Assembly (NCBI GenBank): GCA_045106195.1
Contig: JBGCEH010000026.1
Coordinates: 1-64,000 of the forward strand
Length of the DNA: 64,000 bases
Direction: 5' to 3'
Source of the DNA: Granulosicoccus sp045106195
Lineage (GTDB): Bacteria; Pseudomonadota; Gammaproteobacteria; Granulosicoccales; Granulosicoccaceae
Positions 1-8,282 of this stretch are shown here, piece after piece (position 1 is the stretch's first letter; every line of letters begins with the position of its first letter). The notes below the pieces were generated by a model. It was not told the DNA's origin. It saw only the letters and a program-made list of their open reading frames with translations, and did no database searches. The position numbers were made by a program, and so were the translations under genes.

Positions 1-252
1 GGTTCGCGTGTTGATCAGCTGCATACTGGCATCCAGCCCATGATTGCCAGGGTCCTGAACCAGCAAATGTACATGGTTAGATGTCACAACATAGTTCAGC
101 ACACTTAAGCTGTAGAGCTTTCTTGCCTGAAACAACCAGTACATCCAGCGACGACGGTCAGGTTCATCATTCAATAAAAATTGTTGCTTATGACAACGTT
201 GGGTGATATTCACCACCTGCCCGGCAATGCCGTGCCCATGCTTTTTCGGCAT
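1..252 (-). CDS. REP-associated tyrosine transposase (RAYT), 5' part only
   Basis: The reading frame is open to the window edge, so only the first 84 residues are visible. It starts at ATG 252 with GGAGGG a few bases upstream. Residues about 58-66 read VTSNHVHLL, the HUH metal-binding motif of Y1/IS200-like single-strand transposases; the N-terminal PKKHGHGIAGQVVNITQR region and the following FLLNDEPDRRRW are typical of the RAYT branch that is tied to REP palindromes rather than to autonomous IS elements. The catalytic tyrosine lies outside the window. RAYTs nick and rejoin DNA at REP hairpins. Degenerate REP-like palindromes occur elsewhere in this window, which fits that role. Whether the gene is intact cannot be judged here. 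Confidence 0.85.
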   Translation of the reverse strand, partial: MPKKHGHGIAGQVVNITQRCHKQQFLLNDEPDRRRWMYWLFQARKLYSLSVLNYVVTSNHVHLLVQDPGNHGLDASMQLINTRT

Positions 253-584
253 GTTAGTCCCTCCGTGGACGTTTAAAAAAGCGGCTCCTCAATGAGCCTG
301 TATGTGCGGTGCGTTGCACATGGGGTGTTACTTAGCACCATTGGAACTCATGTGCAGGTTGCGGGCAACTGTGTTGGCGCTGAGTTGGGACCTGGTCAAG
401 AAAATGTTTCGAATCACACCCGGTTTTCTCATGGCAAGGCCATGGAAGACGCTACACCTCTCTGCTGATTACCAGCTCGGTTCAATGTAGAAGTAGACAC
501 GCCTGACATGTCTACCAGCATCCACACACTGATTCCAACAGGAAACTACTCAGCCAGGTACGCGTTTGCGAGGATCAGAAGCGA
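253..584. other. Intergenic gap, no convincing gene
   Basis: The stretch holds the terminator at 275-298 and a perfect 7-bp inverted repeat with a nine-base loop, GTAGACA (493-499) and TGTCTAC (509-515), of unknown role. Short open frames here have no recognisable domain and poor starts, so none is called. The hairpins could be remnants of REP-type elements beside the transposase. Confidence 0.5.
275..298 (-). terminator. Rho-independent terminator candidate after the HiPIP gene
   Basis: Read on the minus strand, GGCTC (298-294), a six-base loop and GAGCC (287-283) are followed by GC and six Ts (280-275). This is a short but classical intrinsic terminator placed between the HiPIP gene and the transposase, so the transposase is probably transcribed separately. 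Confidence 0.55.
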
Positions 585-959
585 TTAAGCAGGCCGGTAC
601 AACGCACACCAGGCATCAGCCGACACCAGCTCGCCCGGAAAAAACGAACACGTACCTGTCACCGATTCTGCTGGCCCACCGTAAAAACTGCACCCAGCAC
701 ACATTTCACCAACACGGCTCGAAGGTACCTGATAATTCAATGACTGAGCCAGACGGGATTCAACGTCCACTGCAGACCCACATTCTTCAACGCGATCCAG
801 TGGCGTAAAAGGCGTTATCTCGTCGCAGGCAACAGGTTCAGGGGGCGCCTCTGTCATCGCAGCGGGGGCGTTTTCACTGGACCCTGAGCTGCAGCCGCCG
901 ACACCGACAACCGGAATCGAGGCTAATGTGAGCATGAATTTTCTGCGGGTCTCTATCAT
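585..959 (-). CDS. High-potential iron-sulfur protein (HiPIP), Tat-exported
   Basis: Periplasmic one-electron carrier with a single [4Fe-4S] cluster. The 124-residue product from ATG 959 starts with a twin-arginine signal (ETRRKFMLTLA) followed by a hydrophobic stretch ending GVGGCSSG, so it could also be a Tat lipoprotein. The C-terminal third carries the HiPIP cluster ligands: CAGC, then a Cys in GTCSFF, then a Cys in AWCALY. Two more Cys (VACDE, EECGS) lie in the linker. An upstream in-frame start at 1073 would bury the Tat signal inside the protein and is rejected. It directly follows the SPOR gene, probably as the last gene of the priA-argS block. Its redox partners are not encoded in this window. 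Confidence 0.88.
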   Translation of the reverse strand: MIETRRKFMLTLASIPVVGVGGCSSGSSENAPAAMTEAPPEPVACDEITPFTPLDRVEECGSAVDVESRLAQSLNYQVPSSRVGEMCAGCSFYGGPAESVTGTCSFFPGELVSADAWCALYRPA

Positions 960-1075
960 GGATTCAGCGGCATTCAACGCAAATATGGGTTTGTAAAACA
1001 GGCACTCCCGGGACTGACAAACAATGGAGCTCCAGACGCGGCCGACTGCAGGACTAGTGAGCGGATAAAGCAATA

Positions 1076-1768
1076 CTAACCTTTTACGCGTATCAGCTTT
1101 GGCCGGATACCCGATGCACGCAAGCGCTCACGCGTTGCGTCCAGCCGTGATTGCTCAAAGAAGGGCCCAATACGCACACGATGGCCGAAGCCGCCGCCAT
1201 TTTCCTCGCGCACAACAATAAAGGCATCAAGCCCACGACTGCGGAGCAATGACTGGATTTGCAGAGCATCAGCGTTCTGGCGATAGTTTCCCGCCTCGAC
1301 ATAGTAAGAATCCTGTCCCGATACACTAGCCAGCATTTCCCCGACAGGTGCTTGTGGCCTTGCATCAGCTTGTTGCACGCTCGGCGCAGGCTGTACTCGC
1401 TGGGTGCCCGGTGGCAGCTTTACAATCTGCGGCATGGGCACTACCGGCAATGCTGGCTCTGCGCGTATTGCCGGAGGCTCGATACGACTCGGCGGCTCCA
1501 TGAAGATGACGGGCGGCTCAACAGCCGTCGCTGGCGGTGCTGGCTTGCGTGCAGCGTGTTGCTCAGGCAATACCGAGTAATAATCAAAATCCATACTCGT
1601 CATTTCGGACTCGCGCAAGGAGCCATTGGCATGCTGGCTGATAATGCCATCCACCGGCAGTCGCGAGAGCAGCAACACAAAGGCCATGGCAAATCCCACC
1701 AGCAAGCCCAGCGCCAGAACAAACAGGCGACTCTCTGAGACTGTGGATTTGGGTTTGCTTCTGGCCAT
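1076..1768 (-). CDS. SPOR-domain inner-membrane protein, FtsN-like
   Basis: A 230-residue bitopic protein: short charged N-terminus, one transmembrane helix at about 15-35, a proline/alanine-rich periplasmic linker (about 60-150), and a C-terminal SPOR domain (about 150-230) that binds denuded peptidoglycan glycans. Genes of this kind directly downstream of argS are common in gammaproteobacteria and are usually labelled FtsN or a SPOR protein; it is therefore a likely divisome or cell-wall factor, but the FtsN essential helices cannot be confirmed by eye. It starts three bases after the argS stop, so it is translationally coupled. Confidence 0.85.
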   Translation of the reverse strand: MARSKPKSTVSESRLFVLALGLLVGFAMAFVLLLSRLPVDGIISQHANGSLRESEMTSMDFDYYSVLPEQHAARKPAPPATAVEPPVIFMEPPSRIEPPAIRAEPALPVVPMPQIVKLPPGTQRVQPAPSVQQADARPQAPVGEMLASVSGQDSYYVEAGNYRQNADALQIQSLLRSRGLDAFIVVREENGGGFGHRVRIGPFFEQSRLDATRERLRASGIRPKLIRVKG

Positions 1769-1771
1769 GGA

Positions 1772-3541
1772 CTACATCACCTCAGGTGTGGATACGCCGA
1801 TGATGGTCAGACCATTTGCCAATACCTGCCGCACGGCAAGTAGTAGACACACTCGTGCGTCTCTGAGCTCAAGATCTTCCACCAACACTTTATGCGCGTT
1901 GTAGTAACTGTGTAGACCATTTGCGAGATCTCGCAAGTATCCTGTGAGCTGATGTGGCTCATGAGCAATTGCTGCGCGCTGTAAAAGCTCGGGATAAGTT
2001 GCCAGTTGCGTCATCAAATCGGTTTCAGCTGTTTCTGTCAGCCGCCCGAGTGCAGCAAGGCCTGCAGCCTGATCGAACGCCAGATTACGCTGCTCCAGCT
2101 GACGCATGACGCTGCAGATTCGCGCATAGGCATACTGCACGTAATACACGGGATTATCGTTGGATTGGGATTTTGCCAGATCCAGATCAAAGTCCATGTG
2201 CTGCGAGTATTTACGCATTACATAGAAATACCTTGCCGCATCCTTGCCCACCTCGTCACGCAGCTCCCGGATGGTCACAAACGAGCCGGATCGGGTAGAC
2301 ATCTGCACTCGCTCGCCGTCACGGTAAAGAATCGCAAACTGTATGAGCACAAACTGCAATTTTTCCCGCGGATGGCCCAGGGCTTCGCAAGCGGCAAGCA
2401 TTCGGCTCGTGTAACCATGATGGTCCGCCCCGAACAGGTATAGAACCTTGTCGTAACCGCGTTTTATCTTGTTGTCGATATAAGCAATATCAGAGGCAAA
2501 GTAAGTTGTCAGTCCATTGGCCCGCACGATAGGACGATCCTTCTCATCACCGAACTCTGACGATTTGAACCAGGTGACGCCCTCTTTTACATAGGTATGG
2601 CCCGAAGCCTCCAATCGTTTGACAGCCGCCTGTACCTCAGGGGCGATGCTACGCTCACTGAACCACTGATTGTATTCCACGCCAAATTCTGCCAGATCGT
2701 CCTTGATGTCATCGAGGATCGAGTTGAGCGCCGCATCAAATACCTGGCGGTATTGAACGTTCCCCAACAATCGTTGTGCCCGCTCGATCAACCCGTCAAT
2801 GTGCCTCTCCTTGTCACCACCTGCGGGCTCATCGGCGACGATGCCGTCAAAGACATCAGCGCTGTTGTGGCGAAAAGACTCACCATGTTCATCAAGTATC
2901 AATTGACTGATTTGAACGATGTAATCCCCCTTGTAACCGTTGGATGGAAAATCAAGCTCCTCTCCACACAAGACTAGATACCGCAGCCAAACACTGGTGG
3001 CAAGAATATCCATCTGCCGTCCGGCATCATTAACGTAATATTCTCTTTCCACATCGAAGCCTGCGGCATCCAGCAGGTTTGACACCGTTGCGCCCATCGC
3101 GGCTCCTCGGCCGTGACCGACATGCAATGGTCCTGTCGGGTTAGCGGATACAAATTCCACCTGAACGCGTTTTCCAGCCCCCACATCACTAAGCCCGAAG
3201 TTCTGACCCTTAGTCAGCACAGTCGCCACAACCGCGGACTGTGCATCATCGGCCTGAAAGAAATTGATAAAACCCGGTCCTGCAATTACTACCTGCTTGA
3301 CCGTACTGGATGATGGCAGTGCATCGATCAGGGCCCGGGCGATGTCGCGTGGTGGACGTCTGGCGGGTTTGGCCAGCATCATGGCAAGATTGGAGGCAAA
3401 GTCGCCATGACTGACGTCGCGCGTGCGGGTAACGCTAATGGTCGGGTTAACATCTTCTGGCACAACACCATCAGCTTTGAGCACAGCCAGTGCATCACTC
3501 AACTGCTGTTCTATCTGGGGAATCAAGGGCAAGGTCCACAC
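1772..3541 (-). CDS. argS: Arginyl-tRNA synthetase
   Basis: Class Ia aminoacyl-tRNA synthetase that charges tRNA-Arg. The 589-residue length is usual for the family. Visible motifs are the N-terminal Add1 domain with SHGDFASNLAMMLAKP (about 45-60), the HIGH-type signature GPLHVGHGRGAAMG, the KMSKS-equivalent region QMSTRSGSFVTIREL, and the all-helical C-terminal anticodon-binding domain ending in a conserved hydrophobic stretch. The start is taken as GTG 3541; no clear Shine-Dalgarno is present and a nearby TTG is possible. It lies between priA and the SPOR gene, the usual gammaproteobacterial context. Confidence 0.95.
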   Translation of the reverse strand: MWTLPLIPQIEQQLSDALAVLKADGVVPEDVNPTISVTRTRDVSHGDFASNLAMMLAKPARRPPRDIARALIDALPSSSTVKQVVIAGPGFINFFQADDAQSAVVATVLTKGQNFGLSDVGAGKRVQVEFVSANPTGPLHVGHGRGAAMGATVSNLLDAAGFDVEREYYVNDAGRQMDILATSVWLRYLVLCGEELDFPSNGYKGDYIVQISQLILDEHGESFRHNSADVFDGIVADEPAGGDKERHIDGLIERAQRLLGNVQYRQVFDAALNSILDDIKDDLAEFGVEYNQWFSERSIAPEVQAAVKRLEASGHTYVKEGVTWFKSSEFGDEKDRPIVRANGLTTYFASDIAYIDNKIKRGYDKVLYLFGADHHGYTSRMLAACEALGHPREKLQFVLIQFAILYRDGERVQMSTRSGSFVTIRELRDEVGKDAARYFYVMRKYSQHMDFDLDLAKSQSNDNPVYYVQYAYARICSVMRQLEQRNLAFDQAAGLAALGRLTETAETDLMTQLATYPELLQRAAIAHEPHQLTGYLRDLANGLHSYYNAHKVLVEDLELRDARVCLLLAVRQVLANGLTIIGVSTPEVM

Positions 3542-3706
3542 GAATATCTGGCAAGCAAGTCTAGCACCGGCGGGACAATACGCATGACCGCGTCTTCGGC
3601 TAATTAACCATGTTGTGAGTACATCGTGAAGTGTCGTCAGTAAGCACTGGGCATTGAAATTTGCGCGCAGGCGAGATCTTTCAATGCGAACTGAATCTCA
3701 AGCGCT

Positions 3707-3731
3707 GGATCCCCACGTTTGCGGGGATGAC
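3707..3731. repeat. REP-like palindrome
   Basis: ATCCCC (3709-3714) and GGGGAT (3723-3728) form an inverted repeat with an eight-base loop, flanked by the sequence CTGG...GATGAC also found at 48815-48840 and, in degenerate form, at 35512-35578. It sits between priA and argS. The shared core marks a dispersed family of intergenic palindromes. Confidence 0.6.
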
Positions 3732-3774
3732 AAACTGCGTGGGACTGGCAAACCAAGGGTAATCACTACGGCAA

Positions 3775-5961
3775 TTAAAAAAGATCGACAGGATCGACAT
3801 CTATCGACCATCGACATCGTCTGGCACCTCGCAGCCCATCGATCATCTGCGATAAACGCGACAGGCTTTCGTTCAGTGTGGATCGCAAGTCCGACTGGAG
3901 AAGTAACTGTGCCCTGAACCGTCCGCCCAAGCGCTCCATCGGTGCTGGCGCAGGCCCGAGGATTTCAAGCTTCTGGCCAGTATGACTCTGTAAGCTGGCT
4001 GCAACCTCTAGCAAAAACTGATGTGGCTCTCCTGCCGTTGCTGCCTCAGCCCGTACCAACGCCATGAATGAGTATGGCGGTAGTTCTGCCAACTTTCGCT
4101 CCGTCATCGCAATTGCCGCAAACGGTGCATAACCATCGACGATCAAGGTCTGCAACATAGGGCTGTCCGGGTTACGCGTCTGTATCAGAACGGTTCCGCT
4201 GTTCTTTTCCCGTCCTGCTCTGCCCGCCACTTGCAGAATCAACTGACCCATATGCTCCAGCGAACGAAAATCGGTACCGAATAATCCACGATCGGCATCC
4301 AGTATTCCAACCAGTGTGAGCTTAGGAAAATGATGCCCCTTGGCAAGCATTTGCGTACCTACCAGTATGCGCGCCTCACCACTGGTCGCTAGTGCCAGTT
4401 GCTGCTCCAGTGCACCCTTACGTCGTGTGCTGTCGCGATCAATCCGGGCAATCAGCACATCTGGAAACGCCTCCTCCAGTGCGGCAGCAATCCGTTCAGT
4501 GCCATAGCCAACACGGTCCAGTTCAACCGACCCACAACTCTCACAACCTGCCGGCATAGCACGCTCGGACCCACAATGATGGCAACGCAGACGATGACTC
4601 CTCACATGAACCGTCATATTGGCATCACAACGCCTGCAATCAGCAGCAGCTCCACAGTCGTTGCATAACAAAGTAGGCGCAAAACCACGGCGATTAATAA
4701 ACACAAGTGCCTGCCCGGCATTATCAAGATGCTCGCCAATGGCATCGATCATCCGATCGCTCATGCCTTCGATCAGCTTGCGCCGGCGGATATCCATAAG
4801 GCCAAGCCTCGGCGGCACAGCCTCGCCTGCCCGATGCGTCAGCGGCAGCTCGATGAATTTACCGCAATCAACGTTGTTCAGACTCTCAAAAGAAGGCGTT
4901 GCGCTGCCAAGTACCACGGGACAATTCCAGGCTCTGGCTCGCATCAGTGAAAGATCCCGCGCGTGATATCGAAATCCATCCTGTTGTTTGAACGAGCTGT
5001 CGTGCTCTTCATCAACGATGATCAGGCCCAGCCGCGGCATCGCGGCCAGTATCGAGGACCGCGTACCGATAACAACATCGGCATGACCGTGGGCTGCGCA
5101 CAACCAGTTCTGCAGGCGTTCCGTATCATTAAGTCCTGAATGCAAACTGACAAGACAGCCATCGAGACGCTGCTCGAAACGGCTCATCAATTGTGGCGTC
5201 AACGAAATCTCGGGCACGAGCACCAAAGCTTGCAAACCTTGCTGGCACGCGGCCTCAATACATCGCAGATACACCTCGGTCTTACCGCTACCAGTCACAC
5301 CATTGAGTAGAAACCGCTGATTGCTACCCAGAGCGCCAATGATCTTATCAACTGCGTGTCGCTGTTCTTCGGCAAGATCGGGGGCTTTCGAATGAGCTTT
5401 GTTGTCAGGAATTTTCAGAGCCTTCTCGCACACCACCCAGCCTTTCTCCAGCAAGGGGGCTATGGATGATCGCCATCGCGGACTGATCCGCACGAGCGAA
5501 TCTGCTCCTGCCGACTTACCGGACAGATCCGCAAGGTAACGGGCAATCAACAACTGCACTTTAGCCCGCTTCAAGGTATCGGGTACCGGGGTTGGCCCTG
5601 CCCAGCGGAAAAATTCGCGCTCAGCGATGACCGCATCCTGGCCTTTACGCAACAGGCTGGGCAGCGCTGTGGCCAGAACTTCACCCACCGGATGATGGTA
5701 GTAGCGGCTGGCCCATTCCAGAAGGTTCATGAGATCCTCTGGAATCAGAGGCCGGGTATCAAGAACTCGCTGCACGGCACGCAGCTTGTTCTCTGGCACC
5801 TCGGTAGTCTGCAAAGCACGTAAAACGACACCGATGACCTGGCGCCGCCCGAAAGGTACGCTGACTCTCGTCCCACGCACAATAGACTCGCTATTTTTCC
5901 ATTCGTAATCGAAAACGCGAAATAGCGGAGTCGGGATGGCAACTTGAACCAGAGCACTCAT
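3775..5961 (-). CDS. priA: Primosomal replication restart helicase PriA
   Basis: A 3'-to-5' superfamily 2 DNA helicase that reloads the replisome at collapsed forks. The 728-residue protein has the N-terminal 3'-DNA-binding domain, Walker A GVTGSGKTEVYLR (about 220), DEEHD as Walker B, and two zinc-binding cysteine clusters (CNDCGAAADCRRC and CHHCGSERAMPAGCESC) in the middle of the C-terminal half. The C-terminus has the usual PriA helicase-C and C-terminal folds. It is the first gene of the leftward priA-argS-SPOR-HiPIP block, about 230 bp upstream of argS. The promoter should lie in the AT-rich gap above 5961. Confidence 0.96.
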   Translation of the reverse strand: MSALVQVAIPTPLFRVFDYEWKNSESIVRGTRVSVPFGRRQVIGVVLRALQTTEVPENKLRAVQRVLDTRPLIPEDLMNLLEWASRYYHHPVGEVLATALPSLLRKGQDAVIAEREFFRWAGPTPVPDTLKRAKVQLLIARYLADLSGKSAGADSLVRISPRWRSSIAPLLEKGWVVCEKALKIPDNKAHSKAPDLAEEQRHAVDKIIGALGSNQRFLLNGVTGSGKTEVYLRCIEAACQQGLQALVLVPEISLTPQLMSRFEQRLDGCLVSLHSGLNDTERLQNWLCAAHGHADVVIGTRSSILAAMPRLGLIIVDEEHDSSFKQQDGFRYHARDLSLMRARAWNCPVVLGSATPSFESLNNVDCGKFIELPLTHRAGEAVPPRLGLMDIRRRKLIEGMSDRMIDAIGEHLDNAGQALVFINRRGFAPTLLCNDCGAAADCRRCDANMTVHVRSHRLRCHHCGSERAMPAGCESCGSVELDRVGYGTERIAAALEEAFPDVLIARIDRDSTRRKGALEQQLALATSGEARILVGTQMLAKGHHFPKLTLVGILDADRGLFGTDFRSLEHMGQLILQVAGRAGREKNSGTVLIQTRNPDSPMLQTLIVDGYAPFAAIAMTERKLAELPPYSFMALVRAEAATAGEPHQFLLEVAASLQSHTGQKLEILGPAPAPMERLGGRFRAQLLLQSDLRSTLNESLSRLSQMIDGLRGARRCRWSIDVDPVDLF

Positions 5962-6020
5962 CCAGCCTGAACTAACCCTTTGGACGTCGTAGCACTGATG
6001 TCCGAACTCTGACGGATGGA

Positions 6021-6032
6021 ATTGTGCACAAT
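6021..6032. promoter_or_regulatory. Perfect 12-bp palindrome upstream of priA
   Basis: ATTGTGCACAAT is its own reverse complement and lies 60 bp upstream of the priA start, where a repressor operator would be expected. The binding protein is unknown. Confidence 0.35.
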
Positions 6033-6051
6033 AGCGTCAATAAAACGTGAT

Positions 6052-6086
6052 TTATCAACATTTTCTGTGGATAACTTTGTGGACAA
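6052..6086. promoter_or_regulatory. DnaA-box cluster
   Basis: TTATCAACA (6052-6060, plus strand) is followed by TGTGGATAA (6066-6074; reverse complement TTATCCACA, a perfect consensus box) and TGTGGACAA (6078-6086; TTGTCCACA). The last two share orientation and are offset by 12 bp; an A/T-rich tract follows. Such clusters bind DnaA at origins, titration sites or DnaA-regulated promoters. Without dnaA, gidA or rpmH nearby it cannot be called oriC. Confidence 0.5.
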
Positions 6087-6482
6087 AGCTTGGATTCGCC
6101 TCTGTATCGCCGCTGCACTGTGGGTTTGCCAACATTGGATAAACTTTGATCAATTCATGAAAAATGTTATTTATCATATAGTTAAAAAACTTTCTTAACA
6201 CGGGCTTGGCAACATCTACAGTAAATTAAAACATTCAACAACGCCTTTTCGCTCTTGTGCATAAGCACACCAGAAAATAATTGACGTCAAGCCTTGGGAG
6301 TGACAAATTACAGGCAATTTACAAATTTTCGTCAAAATAGTGTGCTTTGCATGTCAAGAGTGCTGCTTGAACAAGAGTGACTTGATAGCACCATTAAAAG
6401 GCATACCCGTCTGTTAATTGCCCGACCTATCCCGTTAGCCAAGCAACTTTGCCGTTATGCCCCATCGCGCTGCGGGCAAGCT

Positions 6483-7871
6483 TCAATCCAGACTCTTGAT
6501 CGACATGATCAGGTCCTGGACACTGTCCCGGGCGTCGCCAAACAGCACCCTCGTCACCGGCGCGAACAACAAAGGGTTTTCCACCCCTGCGTAACCGGTT
6601 CCATCGCCACGTTTCAGAACGATGACCCGTTTGGCATTGTCGACATCCAGAACCGGCATGCCATATAAAGGCGAATCGGTGTCATCCCGAGCAGCCGGAT
6701 TAACGATATCATTCGCCCCAATCACCAGAGCCACATCGACCTCGGAGAACTCAGCATTAATATCTGAAAGGTCCTGGATTTTATCGTAGGGCACGCCTGC
6801 CTCGGCGAGTAGAACGTTCATATGTCCAGGCATACGTCCAGCAACCGGATGAATGGCAAATCCGGTAGTCACACCTCGTTCTTCCAGCATCTGAGTAAGC
6901 TCTCGAATCTTGTGCTGCGCCTGTGCTGTTGCCATGCCATAGCCGGGTACGATTTCCACACGCCTTGCATAGGCCATATCCACAGCCGCGTCACGTGCGT
7001 CAATCGTGTTGACATGATCGCGATTATTGCTGCCCGGACTCTCGTCGGTGATGATGCCAAACCCGGAGTACATGATTTCACTCAAACGCCGATTGACAGC
7101 TCTGGCCATGAGACGGGTCAGCAGAGAGCCCGCGGCAAACACAATGATGCCTGCAACAACCATCGCTGGATTATTCAGCACAAAACCATCAAAAGCCACT
7201 GCAAGACCTGTTAAGGCATTGTAGAAAGAGACCAGTACCGGCAAATCAGCAGCCGACGTTGGCAATGTCATCAACAAACCGAAGCTCACCGCCAGCGCAA
7301 CAAACACCAGCAACAATATAGGATGAGCGGTTGCGGATGTGGCGATGATCAGCCCTAGAAGCAACACGAGAGCGCCATTGGCCAGATAGGCAACCTGGCG
7401 CTTCGCAAAGCCCTCGCGAGCGGAGAAGTGCCCGTTCAGGCGCAGATAAGCAAACAGTGAACCTGCAAAGGCGACGCAACCGATTAATGCCCCGACCATC
7501 GCCAGCGCTTTCTCGGCAGGTTCGTAAATCGACACATGCAACAGCACCAGAATGGAAATTCCAGCGGCTGCCAGGCCGCCCAAACCGTTATATAGCGCGA
7601 TCATTTGCGGCATACGGGTCATCTCCACACGCCGGGCATGCACCAGGGAAAGCATCCCACCACTAACGATGGCCAAAACGATGAGCAAGTGATTAGCCAA
7701 CAGAGCGGGATGAAAGGACATCGAGCCGATTGCCAGAAGCATACCGCCCCCCGCCAGCCAGATGCCTCGACGCGCCTTTCTGGGCGAACTCAGGTTGCGC
7801 AGAGCGGTGATAAACAGCACCGTCGCCACGAACCACGCGAGCTGGACCAGCAGGGGAACAGAATCTTCCAT
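6483..7871 (-). CDS. pntB: NAD(P) transhydrogenase subunit beta
   Basis: Membrane subunit with the NADP-binding domain III of proton-translocating transhydrogenase, which drives NADH + NADP to NAD + NADPH with the proton motive force. The 462-residue protein has about eight to nine transmembrane helices in the first 270 residues, then the soluble domain III with EIVPGYGMATAQAQHKI, HPVAGRMPGHMNVLLAEA, ALVIGANDIVNPAA and KRGDGTGYAGVENPLL, all NADP-site signatures. It starts three bases after the pntAB stop and is the last gene of the pnt operon. Confidence 0.96.
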   Translation of the reverse strand: MEDSVPLLVQLAWFVATVLFITALRNLSSPRKARRGIWLAGGGMLLAIGSMSFHPALLANHLLIVLAIVSGGMLSLVHARRVEMTRMPQMIALYNGLGGLAAAGISILVLLHVSIYEPAEKALAMVGALIGCVAFAGSLFAYLRLNGHFSAREGFAKRQVAYLANGALVLLLGLIIATSATAHPILLLVFVALAVSFGLLMTLPTSAADLPVLVSFYNALTGLAVAFDGFVLNNPAMVVAGIIVFAAGSLLTRLMARAVNRRLSEIMYSGFGIITDESPGSNNRDHVNTIDARDAAVDMAYARRVEIVPGYGMATAQAQHKIRELTQMLEERGVTTGFAIHPVAGRMPGHMNVLLAEAGVPYDKIQDLSDINAEFSEVDVALVIGANDIVNPAARDDTDSPLYGMPVLDVDNAKRVIVLKRGDGTGYAGVENPLLFAPVTRVLFGDARDSVQDLIMSIKSLD

Positions 7872-7874
7872 GCG

Positions 7875-8282
7875 CTATTGACTGCCTTTGCCGTTACGGG
7901 TCGACGGCTTGCTGGCGACAACACTTGGTTTGCCATCACGTCCATCAACAATACTATCGCTTGCCGGCCTGCTGCTCTCTGTTACGAACGAGCCAGCACC
8001 ACTCGTGCCTTTTTGCTCGAACAGGTGAAGCATTCGATCTGTTACGACAAAGCCGCCGACAACATTTGCGGAGGCTGCCATCACGGCGATGAAACCGATC
8101 ACCTGCTCAAAGGTGTCCGACGCATTCGCAAGAGCCAACATGGCACCGGCAAGTACGATGCCGTGAATGAAATTGGATCCGGACATCATTGGTGTATGCA
8201 GCAATGACGGCACCCGAGCTATAAGTACATAGCCTGCAACCGCTGCAAGCAAAATTAGATAAAGCGCACTGACCACACTCAT
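7875..8282 (-). CDS. pntAB: NAD(P) transhydrogenase subunit alpha 2 (membrane part)
   Basis: A 135-residue membrane protein corresponding to the C-terminal transmembrane part of Escherichia coli PntA. Three to four helices are visible; the motif PSLLHTPMMSGSNFIHGIVL is highly typical. The C-terminus beyond residue 95 is a polar Ser/Gly-rich tail. Having alpha split in two follows the Rhodospirillum-type three-subunit arrangement. Its ATG overlaps the pntAA stop by four bases, so the two are translationally coupled. Confidence 0.94.
   Translation of the reverse strand: MSVVSALYLILLAAVAGYVLIARVPSLLHTPMMSGSNFIHGIVLAGAMLALANASDTFEQVIGFIAVMAASANVVGGFVVTDRMLHLFEQKGTSGAGSFVTESSRPASDSIVDGRDGKPSVVASKPSTRNGKGSQ

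Larger units (their letters stand above)
5962..6482. other. AT-rich intergenic region between pntB and priA
   Basis: About 520 bp without a convincing gene. It holds the DnaA-box cluster (6052-6086), the perfect palindromes ATTGTGCACAAT (6021-6032) and TTGACGTCAA (6281-6290), the inverted repeat TGTGC-ataa-GCACA (6256-6269), and an A/T-dense stretch at about 6155-6240. The priA promoter must be here. A 60-codon plus-strand frame at 6016-6198 runs through the DnaA boxes; it has no Shine-Dalgarno and is most likely chance. Confidence 0.6.

Noticed and set aside
302..808. Plus-strand frames beside the transposase and over the HiPIP gene
   Set aside because: The first has no recognisable motif; the second lies opposite the HiPIP gene, which carries clear cluster motifs.
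960..1073. Upstream start for the HiPIP gene
   Set aside because: It would put 38 residues before the twin-arginine signal.
6016..6198. 60-codon plus-strand frame upstream of priA
   Set aside because: It translates straight through the DnaA boxes and has no Shine-Dalgarno or domain; likely chance.
5962..6482. Calling this region oriC
   Set aside because: DnaA boxes and AT-rich DNA fit, but no dnaA, dnaN, gidA or rpmH is near and no skew could be computed.
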